A DNA stretch of 64,000 nucleotides from the NCBI GenBank assembly GCA_013399895.1, contig VXBA01003775.1, positions 64,408-128,407 on the forward strand. Direction: 5' to 3'. The stretch is from Serilophus lunatus (taxonomy: Eukaryota; Chordata; Aves; Passeriformes; Eurylaimidae). Below the pieces are notes generated by a model that worked only from the letters and a program-made list of their open reading frames with translations, made no database searches and was not told where the DNA came from. The first letter of the stretch is position 1; each line of letters opens with the position of its first letter. Positions 36,010 through 48,753 of the stretch are shown in pieces. Made by a program: the position numbers and the translations under genes.

Positions 36010-37620
36010 GTTTGCACTCCTACCTCTGCTGAACGTAATACTAGTTGTGATTTTTCTCCTCTAGAAATCTGTTTTAAGTTGAATGGTGTTACCAGTATAA
36101 AAATATTTATGAAACAATGAAATACCAGCCACCCACGTTTCTCAGGAGAGTTGTTAACTTATTAGAAACAAGTGGCTGCCTTTGATATGAAGAAATGAAA
36201 AGTGACCTCCAGAAGTGCTGGAAAGTTAGGGAGCAGTTCTGCCCTGTGCTTTCTGAATGTAAATGGCTCCCACTGTTTTTGAACTGTTCCATCTAGGAAA
36301 GAAAAGCCAAGAAACATCAGTCTGTACTGGTGTTTTCTGGCGTAAAATAGCATATATAAGAAATGTAAGCTGAAATGGCAGAGCCTCAGGGAACAAAAGT
36401 ACCTATGTAGCTGTATTCCCGTATTAACAGAGGCATATTTGCTTTCCCTTTGTGCTGATAAAGTTTAGGAACAAAATATTGCCAGTTAGTGGTTTTACAG
36501 AGCTGCCTGACCTGGGGAATGGCAAACTGTGGAGCTGTATGGATATCATAGTGTGTTCTCTAGCTGCATGTTCAGTTGTTATGCAGCACATCTAATATGG
36601 AAATCTCTGTGGGAATGCCTCTTAGGAAAATTCATGTAAATAACTAAGTGCTACCTGCAATTGAATATGAAAACAAAAATGATTATAATTACATTAGGAC
36701 TTAATTTAAAATTATGTAGGATTCTTCTTACAACCCTAGATTGGGAATGTGTGTCTGTAATGTATGATGTATTCTACCTCTATAAATAGTTGGGGAATAC
36801 CATTACAGGATATTAGATTGTACTGATGGTAAGATGGTGCTATTAAAAATGACACAGACCTGTATATTAAATTACTTCTGGGGGTGGGGGAGAAGCTTGC
36901 ATGTTTGTCTATATATGTGTGTAAATATATTTTTGTATATACACATACATATAGGAATCCTTTATTTGGGAATAGAGATACAGGAATTAATACAGTGGGT
37001 GTCCTTAAAACACAAAATTGAAGATTTTGTGTTTGGGTCACGCTCTGAACTTGTGAGCTTTTATAATCAACTTTCTGAAATTATTTTCGTTAAGGGTAAA
37101 CTTTTTTGAGGTGCATTTATCGTTCACCTTCATGGTAAAACGTGACTTTTCACACTGCACTGGCTTTTAATTGGGGATAATTCTGCATTTGTTTGCTCCA
37201 GGTTTTTATCAGCTGACCAAGCAGAAATTTTGGATTCAAAGGAATTTTTTCAATTTTTCTTGTTGGTAATCTAGAAACACCCTTGGAAAAGAACTTAATT
37301 ATTAAACATGTTAGGCGTATTTTGAGCATCAATTTTGCCTATGCTATTTTGGTGAAGTAAATATTATTAGCCTTTTAACCCAGGAGAGTGTAACAACAGT
37401 TCTTGAAACTCACATTGTGGTTTTATATTCTGTACAGTTTCCCAGTCGGTGCTGACTGGGGGTCTATGAGAGCAGTGAAGCTGAGGAAAAATTTTGATTT
37501 GACAGGAGTCTTAGTAAAGACAGACTGTGCTTAAAGGAGTTTTAATTAAACAGCTAGAAAAGAACAACAGAAACTTAATGATGAACTAGACCCGCCGTGA
37601 GTTTCCAGCTGAGAAATGAT

Positions 37621-37670
37621 AGTGTGTTGTGATGTGTGGGGATGTGTGAGCATGTGTGCAGTGTGTTTGG
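37621..37670 (+). repeat. GT-rich low-complexity patch
   Basis: Irregular GTGTG, GATGTGTG and CATGTGTG words over 50 bp. A decayed (GT)n tract. Confidence 0.7.
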
Positions 37671-40194
37671 CGTAATTTGTGACTAGTGTTTTTTGGTTGT
37701 TGTTGTTGCTGGATGGTGTAGTGGTTTTGGATATCGTCAAAGTGGTTTTTAGGCTTTGTTTGTCCGTGCCTGAAAAAGTTAAGCTCAGCTGAGTCACATG
37801 CAGAATGATGCGGAAAAAGATTTCTTCCTTCTTTCTGTTGTAGACAATATTGTAAGCAAACTTTTAAGATCTAGTACAGGCAATACAGTAATAAAAACTT
37901 CTGGACCTACAGAGAAATTCTGGTGTCTTTCATTTCAAAAAAAGTGAAAGGTAAAAATATGTAGTTGTGTATTATGATATAGTGTCAGTTTGCAGTCTGT
38001 AAAGTAAGAGGGTTACACTGCTGGAAGAATTTCACTACGAGTAATCTGATTTTATTTGAAGGTGCCTGAGAGTGTTTTGCAAGACATGAGGATTCTGTGT
38101 ACAGTTCTGAATCTGTGCGTTTGGGAGAAGGAAACCCTCAAACATGTTATAAACTCATGGCTTCTGACTGGGTGTACACACACATATACATCCCTCTTTC
38201 TCTCTGCTATTTCCTCGTGACGCTAATATTAATGCTACATCTTTCCAGAGGTGGTTTATAATCTGCCTTTCTGTAGTGATTCCATTTATTTAAGAAGAAA
38301 ATATTTGCTGGATCCAATCCTTACTCAGGTTAAAGTGACCGGGATGACTCACAGGAATAAACATTTGCTGGATCAAATAGTGAGATATTTACAGCATATG
38401 CTTTATGTACATGGTTAGTGTGAGATTGGATGTCTAAAGAAGGACATCTTTGATTAAAAAGGTTATCAATTTGAGACACGTACTTTTTCCAATTTTTGCA
38501 CGGGGCTTATGTTCTGATTTGCTTGTAATCTGTCTAAAACTCGAAGGCAAATTTCTGTTAACAGTTGATCATTCATTCCATTTGAGTTCTTATTCACAGC
38601 ATATGCAAATACGAAGTGAGGGCTGACTTTTTAGGAATCTGATCTAAATTCAGGTTAATTCCGTCAACTTCACATGGCCTGTTGCTGTATTATGTTGCCT
38701 CTAATGAGGGTGCAAATTGGCCCTTTAGAAATGATTTTGAAGTCCCCAGTTCATCACAAGGACCTGCTTTTTCATGGGAGAAATAGGAACTATTTCTGGG
38801 ATTTGAGATTTAATGACTGTTTTGCCACCATGTTGCACTTTGCCATTAGCACTTGTCACAAGTAGGAGTGTTTTATATTCCTAAACTACAGTCATGTACT
38901 ATTAAAAAATAATTTTAAATGAGTCTCAACAAAATGTTAGTACTTTCAAGAGGTAAATCATCTCCCTGAAAGCAAGGGCTGTTAGAGGGTTTGTGACAGT
39001 TCGTGCAAGTGCTGTATAACTTAAATTGCATCCTGTGATATAGGAACAGATTAATAGCATTATTTATTGTAAAGCCAATTGACTCTAAGCCATGCTGAAG
39101 ACACGTTTTTAGAAGAAAAACCTCTGCAATAAATTCCCACTTTATGACCGTATCTTGCTTTCTGTTCTTACACAAAACTGCTTTTGACTTTTGCAAGTGG
39201 AACAAGGATGGAATAATATTTCCTGGAACAATTTTGTGTTTGGTTTTAACGCTTGCTCATTTCCAAAACAGAAGAGAGTGAAAAGTTGCAGCCTTCAATC
39301 CTCTGAGGCAGCATCTTCAAACCTGCTCCTGAGATCTGTCACGTAAAATTCAGCTACGACTTTTCCGATTGAATACACCAAACCTCTCCTGTTTTTGTAT
39401 GAAATCCTGTTCCCACTGCAATCACTGTGAGTTTTATCTTGTTAATAGTAAAGCCAAAACTCCCCTCTGTGTTGAAGCAGATTCGGCAACTTTAATACTA
39501 TATGAAATTATTAATGTTACACCAGAATTATATTCACTTTAAAATAAAAGGATCGAAGTCAAAATCTGGCTTGTAACAACTCATTTGAGATATTCTACAC
39601 AGGAAGTCCATGTATGTCTCAAAGGGTAATGCATCATGTGCTGCATGCCCTTATTTGTTAGATGGATTTTTGTCCATACATCAAGAACACGATGAAAATC
39701 CGCGGAGTGTGTAAAGGCTTTGTAGACACTTGCCCGGTTGGTGCAGGGCTGTGACCCCATTTCCTGGTCCCTCCAGCCTGTGCCTCGTTTGCCAGAGGCA
39801 GCCAGTTTTAGTTTGGCTCCCATCCAGTCGAAGGTATCACCTACAACTTTTCGTTCATTGTCTTCTGCTCATTGTTTACTGGAACAAGACGATTATTGCC
39901 CCAGCATCCTGTTGTGCCTTCGCAAACGGCCGCCTTGGCTTTCTGGCTCGCCCGAGCTCTGCACCAAACTTTGGGGTCGGAGTTAGGCTGTGCGGAAGCA
40001 GGAGCATAGGAGCACAGAATACAAGTTTATTTGCTAGCAGGTCAGGAGGTAGAATGTGAAATCTCAGTGTGCTGGGAGGGGGAAGGGAAGGAAAGTCTAG
40101 GATTATGTGTAAAACTATTAAAATGCTATTGACTGGGAATCTAAAACAATGACGAGTGCTGTTGTTTTTACAGATACATGAACTGAAAACTGCT

Positions 40195-40330
40195 GCTAAT
40201 GATGGGAAATGTTAATTATGTGAGAACATATTGAACTTATATTCTCTGGCATGAACTTTTTTAAATGCATCAACTGTGCTGCCTTTTATGCGCACAGCTT
40301 TCTAATTATCATAATTCAGTACAGCTCTGG
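40195..40330. promoter_or_regulatory. candidate conserved non-coding element
   Basis: Non-repetitive sequence with GTTAATTATG, TTTATGCGCAC and TCTAATTATCATAATT (TAATTA near 40303-40308). These words fit homeodomain and POU-type sites. It is judged on composition only. Confidence 0.25.
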
Positions 40331-41349
40331 CTTTTGGAAAGAGTTCAAGTGCAATCTCAACTTAACATGAAAGGAGTTTGTTTTTTGTTTGTTTTTTTTT
40401 TACTGAGAATGTTCAAGAACCATTTGAAAAGATAATCTAAAAATGCTACATACTTAGCTGAGTATAAGTCAGAAAAGAAATATGTTCCTATAACTGCCTA
40501 TCAAAGGAGGACAGATTATTAGAGAAGAAAGTTAGCTATTTTTCTCATTATGTCTTTCACACTCCTACAGAACACAGCCAAAAGCACATTTTCATAATTG
40601 AATACCATAGACAGATCTACTATTTATTGATTGACAGTAGTTTTTATTTTGTCCATTTTTGAAATGATTGAGTGGATTACTGTGTTGTTATGAAAAGGTT
40701 TTTCCTCAAATAGTAAGTAAAAGAGATTTCATTTTCTTAAATAAAGCGGGATGACAACTTTCTTGGTTCTTTTGGAATTAACCAATTGTGTTTCTGTAAC
40801 ATATTCAGGTCCCATTCTAAATAGTCCTTGCTGGTCAGTATTCATACCTTGTCTTTGTCCAGCTTGAGGGATTTGTAAATATCAGGTCTTTCTAAAGCTC
40901 TCAGAAGTGGTTTGGGTTTTTTGTTCGTTGCTTTGTTTTTGGTTTGGGGTTTTTTTTTCCGTTGGAGAGGAAAAGAAATTTCATTTAACTTGCACTAGAA
41001 TTATCCTTTCACATATATTTTTTTTGTATGTGATCAAATTGCTAGTTTCCACATCACACTCCCCCCATTTTTTTGTCTTTTCCGTTACTACAGTACATGC
41101 TACATTTCTGAAATGCAAAGAAAGCCCCAGTGAAACAAAATGACTTCATTTGAGCTGGCACTTAAGAGCAGACTTCACTTCCATAGTGCTGAAATAAAAG
41201 AAGCCAAGTGTTTTAAATAGCCACTCCCCTAGGCCAGAGTGTTTTTAGAAAAGCTCATTGTCTAGATTTGAGCTGTAGCAGTATGCCTGCCTCTGTTAAA
41301 TCTCCTGATCCAGACAGCTCGATTTCTAAAGTTGACATCTGGTTTACTC

Positions 41350-41385
41350 TTTGTTCACCTGTTTAAAAAAAAATGCAAATAAGCG
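41350..41385. promoter_or_regulatory. E-box / forkhead-like / octamer cluster
   Basis: Within 35 bp lie CACCTG (about 41356-41361), TGTTTAAA, and a perfect POU octamer ATGCAAAT at 41373-41380. Such motifs occur by chance every few tens of kilobases, so the cluster is suggestive only. Confidence 0.25.
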
Positions 41386-44330
41386 AGTGTGCCATTGCCC
41401 TAGAGCTCTGCAAAATACAAAAAATGCTGTTGACAGTTTGTCAAATAGTGCTTCCAGTCTAAGACTGCAGTAGCCTATTGTTATGCCAGCAACAGGCAAC
41501 AGAAGTTGTGGCACCATATGGCTAGTATATGCTTCAGATAAGCTATCTGTTAATTTAGCTTATCAGTAGCGTTTTGATATGCTCCGTGTTTGAATCGCCA
41601 ACCAGTATGGCCTTGGGTATTTTTGGTGCCAAATTATTCCTTAACATTACAGTCATCACAATTATTCCCTTGGTGGAATCTCTCACCATTTATTCACCTC
41701 GTGGTGCTGTTGAACAGTGGTGCTTATTTTTGGAATTAGCTGGCATGGTTTTTTACGTGGTTGTCTTTCTGTTGTGAGATTGTAATTCAAGAGTGACATT
41801 TTGGTTTTGAGGGGAGAAAATGTCAGAACAGACTTTGGAAGAAAAGGTAAATTCATAGAGGTTGAGTGGATTAAAGCCTCTCATATATGTATCTCAATTA
41901 AGAAAATGTGGTGACTGAGGACATTAATTAATGAGAGAAAGGAAATTTTATTCACACCTAATATATCACCACCAAACATACATACTTTTTCATTCCATTT
42001 TTCATTTCATATAAATCTGCTTTATAGTTTGCAGTAAAAGGCAAAACTCTGTAAACAGATTTTCCACATCCCTTTAAAGGTTTTACCTTTATTCTTTCAA
42101 AAAAATTAACCTTTAAAACAGTTCTGTCCCTATACCTTCTGTCAGCTGATCTTTCAAGATTTTTTCCCCCGCTTTTTCCAGTCAACTGAAAACCCTGTAG
42201 AAGACTTGGAATGAAGTTCCTTCATCTTCCCCCTAGCCCTGCCTTTCTTTGGCTGTAATTTGTTGCAGGAAAAGTCTCCAACCATAAATAGAGTCTTCCA
42301 TTCAATGCCTCAGTGGTGTCCTTAGGGTTGGGTCTGCCCGCGTTGCTCTCTGACCTTGCAGCACATTCCTCTGTGTCTTCTGCCCTACAGGCTCTGTCTT
42401 GCTGTTCCTGACAGGGCACCACAGCTGTCCCTGGTTGCCTGGACCTTCCTTTTCCCTTGGGTGTGCACGTAGCTGCTCTTGGGCAGTGCTTGATTAGGCT
42501 CTCCTTCCTTTGGATCATGGTGACTTTTGGTTTCCCGCTTTATCCTGTCTCTTCTGCTGCTCCTCATGGATATGATGTCCCTGTTTTGCCCATTGCAGCT
42601 GCTGCTGCTTCCACTCCTTCCTTGCCCTATTGGAAAGAAAGAACCACTTATGCTTGTCATGCCTTTCATGTCCGGGATCCTCAATGACCAATAAAAGGAT
42701 GAGATTCTCTCTCAAAGAAATTTACAGTCGTCTTCTAAATCTGTTTGCTGACATCACTTTTTTAGTAATGAAAGGAGGTCAAAGAGAAGTAAATTTTTCT
42801 CCTGTCTGTTTGGAACAGAATTATGACACTCTGAACAGTGGCCATTCTTTAACATCCCACTGAAGTCCACCCAAATCAGCTGCATGGAAAAAGGCAGGAG
42901 CTGACAAAGCACCCAGGGGCCAACCAGGTGAGCAGTGAAGTGAGAGGTGATGCTCCCACCATGCTGCTCTGCCAGAGTTTACTTTGACACTTGCAGAAAA
43001 CAGGAAATGCTTCCTGCCCTTGGCTTGGCACCTGAGGCTGCTAAAGGAGTTCTAGTTTCTCTGCAGGGACATGAAATGTGAGCATCTGTCTACTTAGAGC
43101 TGGTTTGAGGGTCACCTCAAATTTTAAATCTGTTTTAAATTCAAATTTAGAGTTCAGGTCCATGGTGTGACTCATGCAGTTTGATGATAATAGTGGTTTT
43201 TGTCTTCTGGCTCCTTGCAGATTAGACCTCTGATCTCTCATTCTGTTGTGATTAGGGGCAAGGTAAGCAAAGACCCTGTGAAAGGAGAGGTATTAAGACT
43301 TCCAGTTCTCTGAGGCATCTGTGAATATTTCTTGTAAGCAATTTCTAAGTCCTTAACTATGAGAGGCAATTTTCAGTCTGCTAATGTATCTACTTATCAC
43401 CCATAATGAGTATGGTTGTCTTTGGATTGATGGGTCCATTAAAACCTAACAAATCCATGTTTATTTGGTACAATAAGATGCATCTTTCCTACGGTTGGGA
43501 GAGGTGTTTTGATTAACCCACAGAGCCTGTGAAGTTTTAGTTGATTTGGCATCAGCTTGGCTTGGCTTTACCAGTGTTTCATTGGATTCAGTCATTGCTT
43601 TGTGATAAGAAATCCATAGCTCCAAACAGTGTGCATTTTGCTCTTTAAAATGACTATTACTTGTGCATAATAATTTCTTTCTGTGCTTCTTGGCATATTT
43701 ACTATATGCTTACTGACCATTTGTAGATAAGCAGCTGAAGGGGTACATTTGAAAGACAGTTTTAAATATGCAGCTTCCTATACAAATTTACTTTAGCCTC
43801 TACTATTAGTGTAATTTTTGGGGGTGAAACAATGGCCCATAAATAACTTTATTGTCCAAATTCTCTAAAAACAATAGAAAGTCCAAAGGGTAGTAGAATT
43901 TTTATAGTTCCTAGTTGCTTGGAAAATTAACTAATATTCTGGCCTCTGAGATTTTGGAAACAAATTAAAGAACCCTTTTTTAGGTAGCAGGCTGATTTTA
44001 ATGGTCCTTCTGTATTAAGGAGAGTACAGTATTGTAGGTTATTTATTTCTGGGCATGCAGTACAGGGTGAAGAGCCTGCAATTCAGCTAGCAATGCCTCT
44101 GTGCCCTGAGGTAAACTCTATTTCACAAAGGGAATTTTGATTATGGTCTACTGCTCTGTAGCATAGTGGAGGCTTCAAGAGGCAAGTGGTAAATGCTACC
44201 AAAGAAAAGCTGGATTGGAGCCACTGACGTCATCTAAGTAAATCTGCTGTAGGACTATAGCCATAAAATGACTGCCAGCCACTGAGCGCACTTTGGCCTT
44301 TTCTTGTCAAGTGTTTTAACTGCTGGTTTT

Positions 44331-44405
44331 TTTCTTCCCCCCTCCCCCTTTTTTTTTTCTCTTTTCTCTAAGCAAGATGCACTTTGTTTTCTTTTTTTTT
44401 TTCTT
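44331..44405 (+). repeat. T/C-rich low-complexity tract
   Basis: Runs of T interleaved with CCCCCC and TTCTCTTTTCTC, including two T runs of about ten. Confidence 0.8.
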
Positions 44406-44735
44406 GTTCTGGTTGTGCACACGGCGAAATACAGAAATGCTAACGTCCCCCTCTGTCCCCACAACACTGCACACAGCGTGTGAGTGGCTGCAGCTTGCAG
44501 CTCAGAAATTAAAAAGTAAACCAGTACTTTTCCATACATGAGCCTAGCAGAATTCAGCTTCCATCAAAAGCTATTTTTTAGGTGCAAGAGCTTGGCAGTT
44601 CAAGTTACAGCATACTGATGAGATTTGTGTTGTGGGCAAAAAGCATTTTGGTGTACTGGAAGGCATGCTGCCCTCTGGAAAAACTAAATGCGTAAAAATG
44701 GCTGGGTTTGAATTCTGAATTAGGACAAAATGCAG

Positions 44736-44755
44736 GTGTGTGTGTGTGTGTGTGT
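44736..44755 (+). repeat. (GT)10 microsatellite
   Basis: Ten uninterrupted GT units, then CTGTGTGAG. Confidence 0.9.
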
Positions 44756-46189
44756 CTGTGTGAGCACTTAATATCCAGTGTTAGTCATTGCTTTACGATT
44801 GACCTCGGCAGTTTCAGTCACTCCTGAAACAAAACTTTCCTGCTTTTTCAAACACCTGAATGTATTGTTACCAGCCAATCCTTGATGATACTTTCTGTGC
44901 ACAGCTAAAGAAACCAGGTGCATTAACAATGGCAACTCTAGGATTCATTGATTAGTATATGGCAGTCATATGTGTACCTAAGGGTATATCTAAAATATCC
45001 CAGCTGTCCTCCACTCGAATTTCAGCTGTATCAGCATTGCAGCAAAAGTACTGCAGTTTCTGACACTGGATTTTTAATGCATTGTCAACATTCTCTAGAA
45101 GTGAATTTCCAGGAAGTTTAACATACTATTTTTTTAAACAGAGTTCACTGTAAAACACATTTATAATTATTAACCGATGTGTCCCAGAAGAATATTTGTT
45201 TACTGGATTTATGTACTTTTTTAACTTTAAGATAAAAATTAAGCATCACTGGTTTTGAAGTTTGAGTCTTATGATCAGAAATATATTAAAACCAGTATCT
45301 TATCCATGAATCATTAGATGAGTCAGTTCCTGAAACCACTACAAGCCTCACAGTTCTTGGCTTCGTCTGGAAGCAGGAAATCCAGGCTTCAATAACTTCC
45401 TTTCCCAGTACTGGCTATAGCAGTGTTAGTGGTTAGTATATGCTGCTTTTGTAAGCAATAGGAAGATGTATGTCTGAGGAACAAAGGCACTCAAGTCAAT
45501 TTGCTGAAACTGTTTATAATTTGTGGTCTTGATTTGAATGTCAGGATACATTGGCATATACTGCGTTCTGTGCTGCAGTACATTTTCCAGCAGTGATATT
45601 CAGAATATGAAATAGAGGGAACACATTATGGCACAATTCTTGGACAAGACCCATCTAATCAGTTTTCCAGAAAACAGGAAGATATTTTAGTGAAGTCATC
45701 CAACTCCTAAAGACTAATGGGACCGAGAGCTGAACGCATAGGAGTAAATTTAAAATGTTTATTTAGCAGTTACTTTGTTTTATGCTTGTGCAACAAACTA
45801 TTTTTATTCTGTTTCAGTGCTCCAAAAGGGTTTGAAAAAGCCCCAATCCAAACTTGGAACTTGTAAAATAAAAACACATGATTTGTTTTTCAGTCCCCTT
45901 TTTTGTAGTGAAAACTGTTTGCCTCCTCATAATCAAGGACACATTGATTGTCTCTATGTCAGTGGAGCACTGTTGGCTGCAGAATCTTTCCTATAAATGT
46001 GGAGTGCCTGCACACCACGACATCTGTGCAAGAGGATGCACTATTTACCTTTTTGAGCTAGTGGGGACAGATTCAGGCTTGGTTCAATGTTGACCTTAAT
46101 GTATTTATATCTGGAAAGTATTCAACTCTTTGTTTTTCTTAAATATTATGAAGGATAGTTTGGTAGCTTGTACTTAATATTTGGTTAAT

Positions 46190-46330
46190 TTAACTCTCTA
46201 ATTAATTAGCAGCAGATAAAAGCCAAACTCACCTTCTTTAATAATTTAATTATTTAATTTTTTTATTCTTCCTTCCAAAGCATCATTTGTGTTTAACAAA
46301 TTGGGAAGAACAGGAGTCCAGAGAGCAATA
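46190..46330. promoter_or_regulatory. AT-rich candidate regulatory element
   Basis: TAATTAATTA (about 46199-46209), TTTAATAATTTAATTATTTAATT and GCAGATAAAAGCC (GATA/CDX-like) words lie in a non-repetitive context. Candidate homeobox-bound element, or merely AT-rich. Confidence 0.2.
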
Positions 46331-48743
46331 AATTAGTCAACACTACATTTTTTAAAAAAATCTGCTTTTGATAGTACTAGTTAAACTATATGCAGTATTG
46401 ATTAAAAACAAATACAGAGCTTTTCATTTAAACAGGCAGAATGGTTACTGCACATTAGGTAATATTAGATAACATGTGAAATTGCTTTAAAAAAGCAAGC
46501 TAAAAGTTGGTGCAGTTCAGTGTTGGTAGGCTGACCTCGGTGTAATGGTGGGCACGTACAGAGTTCTGGAGCCAGAGGTGGTCCCAGGCTGGTGTCCAGT
46601 AAGGGGCTTCTGGAGTCTTGTGTTTGTCAGGCAGGACAGAAGAGGATTGGACTGGGAAAAAAGGAGGGAAAGCAGACCACCTTGAAGGCAGCTGGGTGCT
46701 GACATCCCATTCATGTGGAGACGGATATCCCTAAGAGAGACTACTTTTGCCACCTGCTCGCCCTCTCATCCCCATGGGAAAGGCCTGGAGAGGGTCAATG
46801 CCTTGCACAGGCAATGACATTGGGGCCTTTGGGGGACTCTTTTTGAGCTGTGGGTGAGGTTGCCCTGAAGGGAGAGGAAGAAGCTCTCCCCCCTCCTGAC
46901 TGTCAGGTTTGTGTCAGCACAGTTTTCTTGGGCGCTTTTCCAACTGCCCGTGCCAACTGCTCTTTTTCCCCACAGTAGGAACATCATCCAAGGACAAGGC
47001 ACTGGATGTGTTTTATCATGATGTCACTAAGCCTGAGGTGGGTTGCTGGTACTTTTGGCATAACAGTGGGCATAGCCAAGCAAGCTACTTTGTCAGTTCT
47101 GGGGAATCAGGATTTCTCTTAGAATATTTAATGGGATGCTAGTAGACCATAAAGGTGCAGAGAACATTTAAAAAGAAATGAGAGTAACAGGTCCATAACT
47201 GCAACTCTTGGAGCACCAACTCCACTGGTACAGGAAGTCTGTAGGGATGTCCAAGGACCTTCTGCTCTGCTTCTGAGAGCAAGTCTATATCAGGCTGTGG
47301 AGCTCAGTACGGAGTCATATCCCAGACAACCAGAAGTTTGTGCCATCAAGCTTGTGCAGTGCAGAGCATCATGTGAGCAGAGTGGCTTGGGCTCAACGCA
47401 GTGTAGCTATATAAACAGTGAGCCTGTTTTGGAGGCAGGCTGGCGTGTCTCACCCTTCCTTCTCTGTCATGTTTGAAGAAGGAGCATCTTTTCCTTTGGA
47501 AGAGGAGCTAGATGCTTAGGAGGCTCCTGGGGAGGCATGCATTATTTCTTCCTTTCTCTTGGCTAGTTTAAGTGGTGCTTGATTCACAGATGCTGTGCTG
47601 GAGCACCAGCTGTTTGTGCACTTCTACTGAGGAGAAGAAGCCTCACTCAGGTGTGTTCCCTTTGCTACTGGGAGCCAGATGCTGATGCTTTGGGGATTGC
47701 AGTGTTCGGCATCACACCACCTATTGTGGAATTGACTTACTACGTTGTAATTACCTTCTTGTAATAACAATAATTATAATAATTAACTTACTAAAATAAC
47801 AAGGATGTTCTTCATGCTGCTCCTGCATGCTGATTCTGGGACAGAAATCTTCGTGCCTGTTTTCTCTTTAAGGGAAAATGTAAACACTTGAGCAGCAGAG
47901 AATTGGAGTGGATATTCAAAGGATCAAAGCATATGTAAGAGGCATTGTTCCTGTTAGTGATCGTGTGAGGTGCAATTTTCTATTAATTAATGGTAAACAA
48001 TGGATTGTTTAAGAACAAAGGAAGAAAACCTTCAAGTGGAATAAGCACCTAAAGTTTAGAAGGAGGTTATAGTTGTGCTTGATTCAATTTTTTTTCCCTT
48101 GCAAAGAAATGTAAATGATTTAATATTGCTTTTCTAGTTGAACGGTCCTGAATATGGGAATTGTAATGCATAAGATCTGGAGATACATTTTGATCAAGTT
48201 CATACTCTTTAAATGTGTATGAACTGAACATCTTTGTGTTACTATCGATCAGAGAGATGTCCTGTTGCTCTAATGTGGATTTTGGTTTGGGATTAGAGGC
48301 CTGAGGCTTTGAATAGCTTGCTGTCTGTAGACCAAGTCATCAGTGGCTAGTGATTGATTCATTAATTAAAATCAATTTAAATGGATTTGTAAGCCTCATG
48401 TAACAGATTATCTTATTAACAGCATGAGAAAGGCACTGTGATCTGCAAGGAATGTGTCGCTTTAGACAAAATATAGCACGATTTTATGGGAGAATTTAAT
48501 GAATTGCTGTTGCTGTAAGTGATCTATGCAAATGGAAGAGTCTTGCTGAAATCCTACGTTAAACGGACTCCTCCTGTTGAACATGCTTTTCTTTTATTTT
48601 TGAGGCTCCTCCAAAACACTTTAATTTTATGTATGTGTGTGCACGCATGTGTGTGTGTTTCTGTACATATTCATGTAAACAAACATTCAGCGATACTTCA
48701 AGTATTGTTAAGTTTCTGATATATCCTGGTCTGGAGATTTTTT

Positions 48744-48753
48744 GGGGGGGGGG
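48744..48753 (+). repeat. G homopolymer (10 G)
   Basis: Ten G between T runs. It is a possible base-count error site and a strong local G-rich structure. Confidence 0.8.

Noticed and set aside
35406..36017. 203-codon minus-strand frame
   Set aside because: Low-complexity Q/R/S/K-rich product overlapping an equally open plus-strand frame. No domain or family recognised; CpG-island composition explains it.
45795..45860. Pyrimidine tract plus AG, then a GTAAAA, resembling a short exon, with AATAAA after it
   Set aside because: No open conserved peptide and no matching neighbours; such combinations are frequent by chance in AT-rich introns.
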